Shown here piece after piece: positions 55,428 through 64,000 of a stretch of 64,000 nt of DNA. The first letter of the stretch is position 1, and each line of letters opens with the position of its first letter. The translations under genes and the position numbers were made by a program. The notes under the pieces were generated by a model. That model was not told where the DNA came from. It was given only the letters and a program-made list of their open reading frames with translations, and ran no database searches. Origin of the DNA: Pseudomonas fluorescens NCIMB 11764 (lineage in GTDB: Bacteria > Pseudomonadota > Gammaproteobacteria > Pseudomonadales > Pseudomonadaceae); NCBI RefSeq assembly GCF_000293885.2, contig NZ_CP010945.1, positions 1,191,001 to 1,255,000 of the forward strand. Reading direction: 5' to 3'.

Positions 55428-56921
55428 TTACACGGCGAGCATCCGCCCGGTTTCTTCCAGATTCATGTGCCAGCTCAGTGCGTCACGCAGGATATGCGGG
55501 GTGTGTCCGCCAAGTGCACAGGCGGCGGTGAAGTAATCATTCAGGGCTTGGCGATAGTCCGGGTGCACGCAATTATCGATGATGACGCGAGCCCGTTCCC
55601 TTGGGGCCAAGCCACGCAAGTCCGCCAGACCCACCTCGGTTACGAGGATGTCGACGTCATGCTCTGTGTGATCGACATGGCTGACCATTGGCACCACGCT
55701 GGAGATCGCGCCGCCCTTGGCGATCGACTTGGTCACGAAGATCGCCAGATGCGCGTTGCGCGCGAAGTCGCCCGAACCGCCAATGCCGTTCATCATCCGT
55801 GTGCCACAGACGTGGGTGGAGTTGACGTTGCCGTACAGATCAAACTCCAGCGCGGTGTTGATGCCAATGATCCCGAGCCGGCGCACCACTTCCGGGTGGT
55901 TGGAAATTTCCTGCGGACGCAGGACCAGCTTGTCCTTGTAGCGCTCCAGGTTACCGAACACATCGGCATTACGACGGCTCGACAAGGTGATCGAACTGCC
56001 TGAGGCAAAACTCAGCTTGCCGGCGTCGATCAGGTCGAAGGTCGAGTCCTGCAACACTTCGGAGTACATGGTCAGGTCTTCGAACGGCGAGTCGATCAGG
56101 CCGCACATCACGGAGTTGGCGATGGTGCCAATGCCGGCCTGCAGTGGGCCGAGTTTGTTGGTCATTCGCCCGGCCGCCACTTCCTGCTTGAAGAAGTCGA
56201 TCAGGTGGTCGGCAATGGCCTGAGTGTCGACGTCCGGTGGCAGCACGGTCGAAGGCGAGTCGGACTGGTTGGTGATCACGATCGCGACGATCTTTTCCGG
56301 CGGGATCGGAATGGCGGTGCTGCCAATACGATCATCGACCTTCACTAATGGAATCGGCGTACGGGTCGGGCGGTACGTCGGTATATAGATGTCGTGCAAA
56401 CCCTCGAGGTTCGGGTTGTGCGCCAGGTTGATCTCGACGATCACGTGTTTGGCAAAAATCGCGAAACTGGCCGAGTTGCCCACGGAAGTGGTCGGTACGA
56501 TGTGGCCTTGCTCGGTGATTGCCACGGCCTCGATGACGGCGATGTCCGGCAGCTTCAGCTGCTGGTTGCGCAATTGCTCCACGGTTTCCGAGAGGTGCTG
56601 GTCGATGAACATGACTTCGCCGGCGTTGATTGCCTTGCGCAAAGTGCTATCGACCTGGAATGGCATGCGTCGCGACAGAACGCCGGCTTCGGTGAGCTGT
56701 TTATCGAGGTCGTTGCCCAGGCTGGCACCGGTCATCAATGTGATTTTCAGCGGGGTGACTTTGGCGCGTTCGGCCAATGCGTGAGGCACGGCCTTGGCTT
56801 CACCGGCGCGAGTGAAACCACTCATGCCGACGGTCATGCCGTCCTCAATCAGAGCGGCAGCATCGGCGGCGCTCATCACCTTATCCAACAACGAAGGCAA
56901 GCGAATACGATCACGGTACAT
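55428..56921 (-). CDS. Acetyl-CoA hydrolase / succinyl-CoA:acetate CoA-transferase
   Basis: 497 residues, CoA-transferase family I (Cat1/AarC/Ach1 type). The catalytic Glu is probably that of MYSEVLQDSTFD, and the glycine loop is GTRMMNGIGGSGDF. Family regions MTVGMSGFTRAGEAKAVP and LVTEVGLADLRGL are present. It moves CoA between acyl-CoA and acetate or succinate and may allow acetate detoxification. Transcribed alone. Confidence 0.92.
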   Translation of the reverse strand: MYRDRIRLPSLLDKVMSAADAAALIEDGMTVGMSGFTRAGEAKAVPHALAERAKVTPLKITLMTGASLGNDLDKQLTEAGVLSRRMPFQVDSTLRKAINAGEVMFIDQHLSETVEQLRNQQLKLPDIAVIEAVAITEQGHIVPTTSVGNSASFAIFAKHVIVEINLAHNPNLEGLHDIYIPTYRPTRTPIPLVKVDDRIGSTAIPIPPEKIVAIVITNQSDSPSTVLPPDVDTQAIADHLIDFFKQEVAAGRMTNKLGPLQAGIGTIANSVMCGLIDSPFEDLTMYSEVLQDSTFDLIDAGKLSFASGSSITLSSRRNADVFGNLERYKDKLVLRPQEISNHPEVVRRLGIIGINTALEFDLYGNVNSTHVCGTRMMNGIGGSGDFARNAHLAIFVTKSIAKGGAISSVVPMVSHVDHTEHDVDILVTEVGLADLRGLAPRERARVIIDNCVHPDYRQALNDYFTAACALGGHTPHILRDALSWHMNLEETGRMLAV

Positions 56922-57045
56922 GGGTTGTTATCTCGGGTAACGGAAGCAAGGTGTGCAGTCTAGTGGCTTGAAAAAAATCCGTCCCGCTACCATGGTCGAA
57001 TGCCGAGCCCTGATTTAGAGCCTTTGGTCGGGTTTCACGGGGAAT

Positions 57046-57079
57046 AAAAAAACCCCAGCCTACTAAAGGCTGAGGTTTT
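57046..57079 (-). terminator. Rho-independent terminator after pntB
   Basis: AACCCCAGCCT and AGGCTGAGGTT pair with one mismatch around a short loop; on the minus strand it ends in a run of T. Confidence 0.8.
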
Positions 57080-57101
57080 GGGTATTGCGTTGGAGCAGGT
57101 T

Positions 57102-58535
57102 TTACTCGACGGCTTTGACCATGTCTTCGATGACCTTTTTGGCGTCGCCGAAGACCATCATGGTTTTATCGAGGTAGAACAGTTCGTTGTCCAGGCCGGC
57201 ATAACCGCTGGCCATCGAACGCTTGTTGACGATGATGGTCTTGGCTTTGAACGCTTCAAGAATCGGCATGCCGGCAATCGGTGATTTCGGATCGTTCTTC
57301 GCGGCCGGGTTGACCACGTCGTTCGCGCCGAGCACCAGCACCACGTCGGCCTGACCGAACTCGGAGTTGATGTCCTCCATCTCGAACACCTGGTCATAAG
57401 GCACTTCGGCCTCGGCCAGCAAGACGTTCATGTGGCCAGGCATCCGACCAGCAACCGGATGGATCGCGTACTTCACGGTCACGCCGCGGTGGGTCAACTT
57501 CTCGGTCAGTTCTTTCAGTGCGTGCTGTGCCCGCGCTACCGCCAGGCCGTAACCCGGAACGATGATCACCGTATCGGCGTTGGTCAGCAGGAAGGTCGCA
57601 TCGTCAGCCGAGCCGGATTTCACCGGACGGGCTTCCTTGGCGCCTGCAGGACCGGCTTCGGCTGTGTTGCCGAAACCACCGAGCAGCACATTAAAGAAGG
57701 AGCGGTTCATCGCCTTGCACATGATGTACGAGAGGATCGCACCGGACGAACCCACCAGCGAGCCGGCGATGATCAGCATCGAGTTGTTCAGCGAGAAACC
57801 GATCCCCGCTGCTGCCCAGCCGGAATAGCTGTTGAGCATCGATACCACCACCGGCATGTCTGCGCCGCCGATCGGGATGATGATCAGCACGCCCATCACG
57901 AAGGCCAGGGCCAGCATCAACGCGAAAGCGCCGAGGTTGCCGGTCATCATGAAGGTGATGCCCAGTGCGAGCGTTGCCAGACCCAGCAGCAAGTTCAGCT
58001 TGTGTTGGCCGCTGAACTGTACTGGTGCGCCTTGGAACAGACGGAACTTGTACTTGCCCGAGAGCTTGCCGAACGCGATCACCGAACCGGAGAAGGTGAT
58101 TGCACCGATGGCCGCGCCGAGGAACAGCTCCAGGCGGTTACCGGCAGGAATCGCATCGCCCAGTTGCTTGACGATGCCCAGCGATTGCGGCTCGACCACC
58201 GCCGCGATGGCGATGAATACCGCGGCCATCCCGATCATGCTGTGCATGAAGGCGACCAGTTCCGGCATCTTGGTCATTTCAACGCGCTTGGCCATGATCG
58301 AACCGGCCGTGCCGCCGACCAGCAGGCCGACGATGACGTAACCGATGCCGGCGGTGGCAAGCTCTGCGCCCAGCTTATAGATGAGACCCACGGTGGTGAG
58401 GATCGCCAATGCCATGCCGAGCATGCCGTACAGATTGCCGCGCCGTGACGTGGTCGGGTGCGACAGGCCTTTCAAGGCCTGGATGAAGCAGATGGACGCG
58501 ATCAAGTAGAGCGTCGTTACAAGGTTCATGCTCAT
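57102..58535 (-). CDS. pntB: NAD(P) transhydrogenase subunit beta
   Basis: 477 residues. About nine N-terminal membrane helices, then the NADP(H)-binding domain III (VIIVPGYGLAVARAQHAL, IHPVAGRMPGHMNVLLAE, VLVLGANDVVNPAA). It couples hydride transfer between NADH and NADP+ to proton flow. It overlaps pntAB by one base. Confidence 0.95.
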   Translation of the reverse strand: MSMNLVTTLYLIASICFIQALKGLSHPTTSRRGNLYGMLGMALAILTTVGLIYKLGAELATAGIGYVIVGLLVGGTAGSIMAKRVEMTKMPELVAFMHSMIGMAAVFIAIAAVVEPQSLGIVKQLGDAIPAGNRLELFLGAAIGAITFSGSVIAFGKLSGKYKFRLFQGAPVQFSGQHKLNLLLGLATLALGITFMMTGNLGAFALMLALAFVMGVLIIIPIGGADMPVVVSMLNSYSGWAAAGIGFSLNNSMLIIAGSLVGSSGAILSYIMCKAMNRSFFNVLLGGFGNTAEAGPAGAKEARPVKSGSADDATFLLTNADTVIIVPGYGLAVARAQHALKELTEKLTHRGVTVKYAIHPVAGRMPGHMNVLLAEAEVPYDQVFEMEDINSEFGQADVVLVLGANDVVNPAAKNDPKSPIAGMPILEAFKAKTIIVNKRSMASGYAGLDNELFYLDKTMMVFGDAKKVIEDMVKAVE

Positions 58536-58858
58536 TACTTGGACGCCTCTTCTTTTACCGCTTTCGGGGCTTTCTTCTTGAACATCTCAAGCATCCGGCG
58601 AGTCACCAGGAAGCCACCAAAAACGTTCACCGCTGCCAGAGCCACCGCCAGGGTGCCCATGGTCTTGCCCAGAGGCGTGACGGTCAGCGCCGCTGCCAGC
58701 ATGGCGCCGACGATCACGATCGCCGAGATGGCGTTGGTCACGGCCATCAATGGCGTGTGCAGTGCAGGCGTAACGTTCCAGACCACGTGATAACCGACAT
58801 AAATCGCCAGCACGAAGATGATCAGGTTGTAGATACCGGGGGAGATAAGCTCTTCCAT
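58535..58858 (-). CDS. pntAB: NAD(P) transhydrogenase subunit alpha, membrane part
   Basis: 107 residues with about three membrane helices ([55 protein letters not shown]). In this organism the alpha subunit is split in two genes, as in P. aeruginosa. It is 15 bases after pntAA. Confidence 0.93.
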   Translation of the reverse strand: MEELISPGIYNLIIFVLAIYVGYHVVWNVTPALHTPLMAVTNAISAIVIVGAMLAAALTVTPLGKTMGTLAVALAAVNVFGGFLVTRRMLEMFKKKAPKAVKEEASK

Positions 58859-58873
58859 CGTCTGAATCCCTGC

Positions 58874-59995
58874 TTAGGCGTTTTTGCGGATGACTTGGCC
58901 GTCGCGGCACATCAGGCACGCGGCGACGATGTCGTCTTCGAGGTTCACTTCGAACTGGCCTTCTTTGTTGAAGACCAGCTTCAGGAAGTCCAGCAGGTTG
59001 CGCGCATACAGTGCCGAAGCATCTGCCGCGACTTCACCGGCCAGGTTGGTCGGGCCGCAAATGGTCACGCCATTCTCGACCACCACTTGATCCGCCACGG
59101 TCAGCGGGCAGTTGCCGCCCTGGGCCGCTGCGAGGTCGATGACCACGGAGCCTGGCTTCATTTGCGCCACGGTTTCCGCACTCAACAGCGTCGGTGCCTT
59201 GCGGCCCGGAATCAGTGCGGTGGTGATGACGATGTCAGCCTGTTTGGCGCGCTCGTGCACCGCCAGGGCCTGGCGCTGCATCCAGCTCGCAGGCATTGGG
59301 CGTGCGTAACCGCCAACACCGACGGCGCATTCACGCTCTTCATCAGTCTCGTAAGGCACGTCGACGAACTTGGCGCCGAGGGATTCGATCTGCTCTTTAA
59401 CCGCAGGACGCACGTCAGACGCTTCGATCACCGCACCCAGACGTTTCGCCGTAGCGATTGCCTGCAAGCCGGCTACACCCGCGCCGAGAATCAGCACGCG
59501 CGCCGCTTTCACGGTGCCCGCAGCGGTCATCAGCATCGGCATGAAGCGTGGGTAGTGGTGAGCGGCCAGCAACACGGATTTATAACCGGCGATGTTGGCC
59601 TGTGAGGACAGCACATCCAGGCTCTGGGCGCGGGAGGTGCGCGGCGCAGCTTCCAGTGCGAAGGCGGTAATGCCGCACTCAGCCAGCTTGGCAATGGTTT
59701 CATTGCTGAACGGGTTGAGCATGCCCACCACAACGGTGCCGCTTTTAATCAGCGTCAGCTCGCTGTCGCTGGGGGCGACCACCTTGAGAATCAGCTCGGC
59801 ACCAAACGCATCGTTGGCGCTGCCAATAATTGCGCCTGCCGCTTCATAAGCACTGTCGACAACACTGGCCTTAATGCCGGCGCCGCTTTGCACAGTGACC
59901 TTATGACCTTGGCCGATCAGCTTCTTGATGGTTTCCGGGGTTGCAGCAACCCGTGTTTCACCCGTCTGGGTTTCGAGAGGAACACCAATGTGCAC
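58874..59995 (-). CDS. pntAA: NAD(P) transhydrogenase subunit alpha, NAD-binding part
   Basis: 373 residues, domain I, related to alanine dehydrogenase. N-terminal ETRVAATPETIKKLIGQGHKV and Rossmann loop VLILGAGVAGLQAIATAKRLGA. It starts at GTG with AGGAG seven bases ahead. It is first gene of the pntAA-AB-B operon. Confidence 0.95.
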   Translation of the reverse strand: MHIGVPLETQTGETRVAATPETIKKLIGQGHKVTVQSGAGIKASVVDSAYEAAGAIIGSANDAFGAELILKVVAPSDSELTLIKSGTVVVGMLNPFSNETIAKLAECGITAFALEAAPRTSRAQSLDVLSSQANIAGYKSVLLAAHHYPRFMPMLMTAAGTVKAARVLILGAGVAGLQAIATAKRLGAVIEASDVRPAVKEQIESLGAKFVDVPYETDEERECAVGVGGYARPMPASWMQRQALAVHERAKQADIVITTALIPGRKAPTLLSAETVAQMKPGSVVIDLAAAQGGNCPLTVADQVVVENGVTICGPTNLAGEVAADASALYARNLLDFLKLVFNKEGQFEVNLEDDIVAACLMCRDGQVIRKNA

Positions 59996-60430
59996 GTCAA
60001 ATCTCCTGCGTGATCTTATTGATTAAACCCAGGCACTTCGGATGGTGCAGCTGGGGCGGCCGATCAGCACGATCCCGCCAAATCAGGGCGGGGCGCGGCA
60101 TTTTGCAGGCGAACTTTGTGCCCTTCAAGGGATTATGACGGGTGACGGAAAATTAACTACAAGTCACCCCGTGACCGAATGTCGCAACCAACCGGTTCAA
60201 TCCCTTGCAGGCCGTGCCTTGTAAGGATTCTGGCCGAAATACAAGAATTTACACATCGGCACGGTGAATGGGTTGGTATTGCCATTGAATAGCGGCTCAA
60301 GGCCACGTTTTCAGGCGCTTGTGGGACGTTTGTACCGGTTCTAGGTACAGTCTGCGAATATGCGACAAAAACTTATATCTGTAGGGCTTTTAAATTGCTG
60401 ACTACGAGGTCAGCTAATGCCGGTAAGCCT
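59996..60430. other. Intergenic region upstream of pntAA
   Basis: 435 bases between the pntAA start and the gcdR stop, both on the minus strand. It must contain the pnt promoter. A small hairpin CCCGCC-AAATCAG-GGCGGG is at 60,074-60,092. I see no gene or RNA that I can support. Confidence 0.55.
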
Positions 60431-61330
60431 TTATTCCTCTAGGCTGTAGCTCTGTGCCTGATTAACTAGCCAGTCGCGAAATGCCTTCAAGGACGCCGAT
60501 TCGACCTTTCGCTCAGGAATCATCAAGTAATACGCCTTGATGCTGGACAGTGCCTGTGTGTTCGCAATCACCAGTCGCTTCTCCGCCAGTTCGCGCTGAA
60601 TCAGGAACGGCGGGATCAAGGCGATCCCCATGTCGTGCATCGCCGCTTGGGCAAGCATGGAGAATAGCTCGTAGCGCGGTCCTGTCATGTCTCGCGGGAT
60701 ATTAAGGTTCTGCGAGTTGAACCATTGGCGCCAGGCGTAGGGGCGGGTGGTTTGTTGCAGCAGGGGCAGTTCGGCAATTTCAGTGGGGGTAAGGTTTGTC
60801 TTTTTACCCAGTAGGGTGGGGCTGCACACGGGCATCGGATTTTCGCCCATCAGCCTGTGGGATTCAGTGCCTGACCAGTCCGCATCACCAAAATAGATCG
60901 CCGCATCGAAATCGGTGTCGGCAAACAGGAAGGGGCGGGTGCGGTTAGTGAGGTTGACCGTCACTTCCGGATGTTTTTGCTGGAAGTCCTTGAGTCTTGG
61001 CAACAGCCATTGGGTGCCGAAGGTCGGCACAACCGCCAGCTCGATCACGTTGGCACCTTGCTGGCCCATGACCGACAACGTGTCACGCTCAACGGCATCC
61101 AGCTGGGTGGCGACCCTGCGGCTGTAGGAAAGTCCTGCTTCCGTCAGCTTGACCCCACGTCGGGAGCGTCGGAACAATTCCACGCCTAGGAACTCCTCCA
61201 GGCTGGCGATCTGTCGGCAAATCGCTCCTTGGGTGAGTGAAAGTTCCTGGGCTGCCTTGGTAAAACTCTCGTGGCGTGCAGCCGCTTCAAAGCTGATCAG
61301 GGCCGTGGTGCTGGGAATCTTTCTGCGCAT
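60431..61330 (-). CDS. gcdR: LysR-family regulator of glutarate genes (GcdR-like)
   Basis: 299 residues. N-terminal LysR HTH (LISFEAAARHESFTKAAQELSLTQGAICRQ) of the GcvA-like group, then a substrate-binding domain. Divergent from gcdHG, the arrangement of gcdR in P. aeruginosa and P. putida, where it activates glutarate use. ATG at 61,330 is preferred over a GTG five codons up. Confidence 0.9.
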   Translation of the reverse strand: MRRKIPSTTALISFEAAARHESFTKAAQELSLTQGAICRQIASLEEFLGVELFRRSRRGVKLTEAGLSYSRRVATQLDAVERDTLSVMGQQGANVIELAVVPTFGTQWLLPRLKDFQQKHPEVTVNLTNRTRPFLFADTDFDAAIYFGDADWSGTESHRLMGENPMPVCSPTLLGKKTNLTPTEIAELPLLQQTTRPYAWRQWFNSQNLNIPRDMTGPRYELFSMLAQAAMHDMGIALIPPFLIQRELAEKRLVIANTQALSSIKAYYLMIPERKVESASLKAFRDWLVNQAQSYSLEE

Positions 61331-61406
61331 GTACGTCAACCTCACTAATACATCGCATTAAAGCTGCTTCGCGACGTTTCGGAGTGAGAAATTAGCACAA
61401 CAGTAT

Positions 61407-61423
61407 GCAAAATCCTCGTTTGC
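61407..61423. promoter_or_regulatory. Candidate GcdR operator
   Basis: GCAAAATCCTCGTTTGC is a perfect inverted repeat (GCAAA-N7-TTTGC), and it holds a T-N11-A pattern typical of LysR sites. It lies in the gcdR-gcdH gap. Confidence 0.5.
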
Positions 61424-61487
61424 GGTGACGCCGAAGCGGGCCTAGGATCAGTCCACGTTATTTGACCCGATACGAGAGGACACACTC

Positions 61488-62669
61488 ATGGGCGGTAAAG
61501 CTAGCTTCAACTGGATTGATCCCCTGCTGCTGGATCAACAGCTCACCGAAGAAGAACGCATGATCCGCGACACCGCCGAGCAATTCGCTCAGCAAAAGCT
61601 CGCGCCGCGTGTTCTTGAAGCATTCCGCCATGAGAAAACCGATCCGGCAATCTTCCGCGAGATGGGTGAAGTCGGCCTGCTGGGTGCAACCATTCCTGAG
61701 CAGTATGGCGGCAGCGGCCTGAACTACGTCAGCTACGGCTTGATCGCCCGAGAAGTCGAGCGCGTCGATTCGGGTTATCGCTCGATGATGAGCGTGCAGT
61801 CCTCTTTGGTGATGGTGCCGATCAATGAATTCGGTACTGAAGCCCAAAAGCAGAAGTACCTGCCAAAACTCGCAACGGGTGAATGGATTGGTTGCTTCGG
61901 CCTGACCGAGCCTGACCATGGTTCCGACCCCGGCTCGATGATTACTCGTGCACGCAAAGTGGAAGGCGGCTACAGCCTGACCGGCAGCAAGATGTGGATC
62001 ACCAACAGCCCGATCGCCGACGTGTTCGTGGTCTGGGGCAAGGACGACGCGGGCGACATCCGTGGCTTCGTTCTGGAAAAAGGCTGGAAAGGCCTGAGCG
62101 CTCCGGCGATCCACGGCAAGGTCGGCTTGCGTGCGTCCATCACGGGCGAGATCGTCATGGACAACGTGTTTGTCCCTGAAGAGAACATTTTCCCTGACGT
62201 CCGTGGCTTGAAAGGCCCTTTCACTTGCCTCAATTCTGCGCGTTACGGCATTTCCTGGGGCGCCCTGGGTGCTGCGGAATTCTGCTGGCACACCGCGCGC
62301 CAGTACACCCTGGATCGTCAGCAATTCGGTCGCCCGTTGGCCGCTACTCAGCTGATCCAGAAGAAGCTGGCCGACATGCAGACAGAGATCACCATGGCGC
62401 TGCAAGGCTGCCTGCGTCTGGGTCGCATGAAAGATGAAGGTACGGCTGCGGTGGAGATCACTTCGATGATGAAGCGCAACTCCTGCGGCAAGTCCCTGGA
62501 CATTGCCCGGATGGCGCGGGACATGCTGGGTGGTAACGGCATCTCCGACGAATTCGGCGTGGCCCGTCACCTGGTCAACCTGGAAGTGGTGAATACCTAT
62601 GAGGGTACGCATGACGTCCACGCGCTGATCCTCGGTCGTGCGCAGACCGGCCTCCAGGCGTTCTATTAA
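61488..62669 (+). CDS. gcdH: Glutaryl-CoA dehydrogenase
   Basis: 393 residues, acyl-CoA dehydrogenase fold. The catalytic Glu is in [14 protein letters not shown]. Flavin and substrate loops are visible ([31 protein letters not shown]). It oxidises and decarboxylates glutaryl-CoA to crotonyl-CoA in lysine/glutarate breakdown. It is 13 bases ahead of gcdG. Confidence 0.95.
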   Translation: MGGKASFNWIDPLLLDQQLTEEERMIRDTAEQFAQQKLAPRVLEAFRHEKTDPAIFREMGEVGLLGATIPEQYGGSGLNYVSYGLIAREVERVDSGYRSMMSVQSSLVMVPINEFGTEAQKQKYLPKLATGEWIGCFGLTEPDHGSDPGSMITRARKVEGGYSLTGSKMWITNSPIADVFVVWGKDDAGDIRGFVLEKGWKGLSAPAIHGKVGLRASITGEIVMDNVFVPEENIFPDVRGLKGPFTCLNSARYGISWGALGAAEFCWHTARQYTLDRQQFGRPLAATQLIQKKLADMQTEITMALQGCLRLGRMKDEGTAAVEITSMMKRNSCGKSLDIARMARDMLGGNGISDEFGVARHLVNLEVVNTYEGTHDVHALILGRAQTGLQAFY

Positions 62670-62682
62670 TAGGAGAACGGCC

Positions 62683-63903
62683 ATGGGCGCGCTTTCGCAT
62701 CTACGGGTACTGGATTTATCGCGGGTGCTGGCCGGGCCCTGGTCCGGGCAGATTCTGGCGGACCTTGGCGCCGAGGTGATCAAGGTCGAGCGTCCCGGTA
62801 ATGGCGATGATACGCGCGCCTGGGGCCCTCCGTTTCTTAAAGACGCCTATGGCGAGAACACCAGCGAGGCCGCCTATTACTTGTCGGCCAATCGCAACAA
62901 GCAATCCGTAACCATCGACTTTACGCGCCCGGAGGGGCAGAAGCTGGTGCGTGAGCTGGCGGCCAAGTCGGACATCCTGATCGAGAACTTCAAGGTCGGT
63001 GGTCTGGCGGCTTATGGGCTGGACTATGAGTCGCTCAGGGCAGCGAACCCGAATCTGATTTACTGCTCGATCACGGGGTTTGGTCAGACCGGCCCATATG
63101 CCAAGCGCGCGGGTTATGACTTCATGATCCAGGGCTTGGGCGGCCTGATGAGCCTTACAGGTCGGCCGGAAGGAGATGAGGGGGCGGGGCCGGTGAAAGT
63201 CGGCGTGGCGCTGACGGATATTCTGACCGGGCTCTACTCGACTGTGGCAATCCTTGCGGCACTGGCTCACAGGGATCATGACGGCGGCGGCCAGCATATT
63301 GATATGGCACTGCTGGATGTTCAGGTGGCTTGTCTGGCTAACCAGGCGATGAATTACCTGACGACGGGCAACGCGCCGAAGCGGCTGGGTAATGCGCATC
63401 CAAACATCGTGCCCTATCAGGACTTTCCTACGGCAGACGGCGATTTTATCCTCACTGTGGGTAATGATGGGCAGTTCCGCAAATTTGCTGAAGTGGCCGG
63501 GCAGCCGCAGTGGGCGGATGATCCGCGCTTTGCGACCAATACGTTGCGGGTCGCCAATCGGGCGGTGCTGATTCCGTTGATCCGCCAGGCTACGGTGTTC
63601 AAGACTACGGCTGAGTGGGTGTCGCAGCTGGAGCAGGCTGGCGTGCCGTGTGGCCCTATCAATGATCTGGCGCAGGTGTTTGCCGACCCTCAGGTAAAAG
63701 CACGCGGTTTGGCGATCGAGCTGCCTCATTCCTTGGCAGGGATGGTGCCGCAGGTGGCAAGCCCGATTCGCCTGTCCGAGACGCCGGTGGAGTACCGCAA
63801 TGCTCCTCCTTTGCTGGGTGAGCATACGTCGGAGGTATTGCTGCGAGTGTTGGGTCTGGACGCTGGTGCGGTAGCTGCTTTCAAAGAAGCCGGGGTGCTC
63901 TGA
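62683..63903 (+). CDS. gcdG: Family III CoA-transferase, glutarate CoA-transferase
   Basis: 406 residues. CaiB/BaiF family motifs: LRVLDLSRVLAGPW, LGAEVIKVERPG, LSANRNKQSV and the catalytic Asp probably in VGVALTDILTGLY. In the gcdHG pair this enzyme makes glutaryl-CoA, using succinyl-CoA as likely donor. AGGAG precedes the ATG at 62,683. A longer frame starting inside gcdH is not used. Confidence 0.9.
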   Translation: MGALSHLRVLDLSRVLAGPWSGQILADLGAEVIKVERPGNGDDTRAWGPPFLKDAYGENTSEAAYYLSANRNKQSVTIDFTRPEGQKLVRELAAKSDILIENFKVGGLAAYGLDYESLRAANPNLIYCSITGFGQTGPYAKRAGYDFMIQGLGGLMSLTGRPEGDEGAGPVKVGVALTDILTGLYSTVAILAALAHRDHDGGGQHIDMALLDVQVACLANQAMNYLTTGNAPKRLGNAHPNIVPYQDFPTADGDFILTVGNDGQFRKFAEVAGQPQWADDPRFATNTLRVANRAVLIPLIRQATVFKTTAEWVSQLEQAGVPCGPINDLAQVFADPQVKARGLAIELPHSLAGMVPQVASPIRLSETPVEYRNAPPLLGEHTSEVLLRVLGLDAGAVAAFKEAGVL

Positions 63904-63910
63904 AGATTTC

Positions 63911-63950
63911 TTCTATATAGAGGGAGTGGTTTCCCTCTCCTATATAGAGG
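63911..63950 (+). terminator. Hairpin after gcdG with paired CTATATAGAGG repeats
   Basis: Direct repeats CTATATAGAGG at 63,913-63,923 and 63,940-63,950. Inside, AGAGGGA pairs with TCCCTCT (63,919-63,938). The outer TATAT arms can extend the stem with a small bulge. No T tract follows, so its role as a terminator is uncertain. Confidence 0.5.
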
Positions 63951-64000
63951 AAAACAGGCTGTTTCCTGGCTTTCTGCAAGTTATTGATAGAAAAGCCAAA

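Noticed and set aside
60074..60092. Terminator for an upstream gene
   Set aside because: No U tract, and no gene ends there in the right direction.
59996..60430. A small RNA or short gene upstream of pntAA
   Set aside because: Only a weak six-base hairpin and short frames without ribosome-binding sites.

Overview
The window is about 60% G+C and reads as a stretch of chromosome from a Pseudomonas of the P. fluorescens group. Nearly every gene is closest, as I remember the families, to Pseudomonas proteins. Several gene orders match P. aeruginosa blocks (kinB to metQ, the cox cluster, trpI-trpBA, pntAA-AB-B, gcdR-gcdHG). Six REP/REPIN-type inverted repeats of the kind common in fluorescent pseudomonads sit between genes. 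No prophage, CRISPR array, rRNA or tRNA was seen. The only mobile element is one intact IS3-family insertion sequence.

Layout: 1-6,325 holds the 3' end of a KinB-type sensor kinase, an EAL phosphodiesterase, an AmpDh2-like amidase, a GGDEF cyclase and an EEP-family hydrolase. 6,340-13,400 holds dsbA, cytochromes c4 and c5, engB, a probable ErsA/Spot 42-like small RNA, polA, a DUF2782 protein and thrB. 13,506-22,380 holds znuA/zur-znuC-znuB, a TPR-like lipoprotein, katE and metNIQ. 22,413-31,022 is a cytochrome c oxidase (caa3-type) locus read on the minus strand, with its assembly factors and heme O/A synthases. 31,393-34,515 holds an unknown protein, a SulP transporter and a beta-carbonic anhydrase.

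34,760-43,031 holds a radical SAM protein, a small orphan with a dockerin/EF-hand loop, a TpbA-like phosphatase, a YheV-like protein, prlC, a gamma-carbonic anhydrase, a HAD phosphatase, a predicted aminopeptidase and two related small lipoproteins. 43,038-47,526 holds two DUF1161 proteins, osmC, a luciferase-like oxidoreductase, the IS3 element, dodecin and a DUF883/ElaB-like protein. 47,523-50,561 is trpI with trpBA. 50,683-55,108 is an accessory stretch: an RcnB/CigR-like protein, a DUF4105 protein, three tandem DUF2388 paralogues and two DUF1127 proteins. 55,428-59,995 holds an acetyl-CoA hydrolase/CoA-transferase and pntAA-AB-B. 60,431-63,903 is gcdR with gcdHG for glutarate breakdown.

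Most of the window is housekeeping. The parts that most deserve a second look are: the sRNA with an AlgU-type promoter between engB and polA; the DUF1127-DUF2388x3-DUF4105 cluster and its shared TGTACTGGT/AACTGTACCT motifs; the dockerin-loop orphan at 36,050; the RpoS-like promoter ahead of the cox operon; and the paired CTATATAGAGG repeats near the right edge. I did not find a clearly new multi-gene defence or mobile system.
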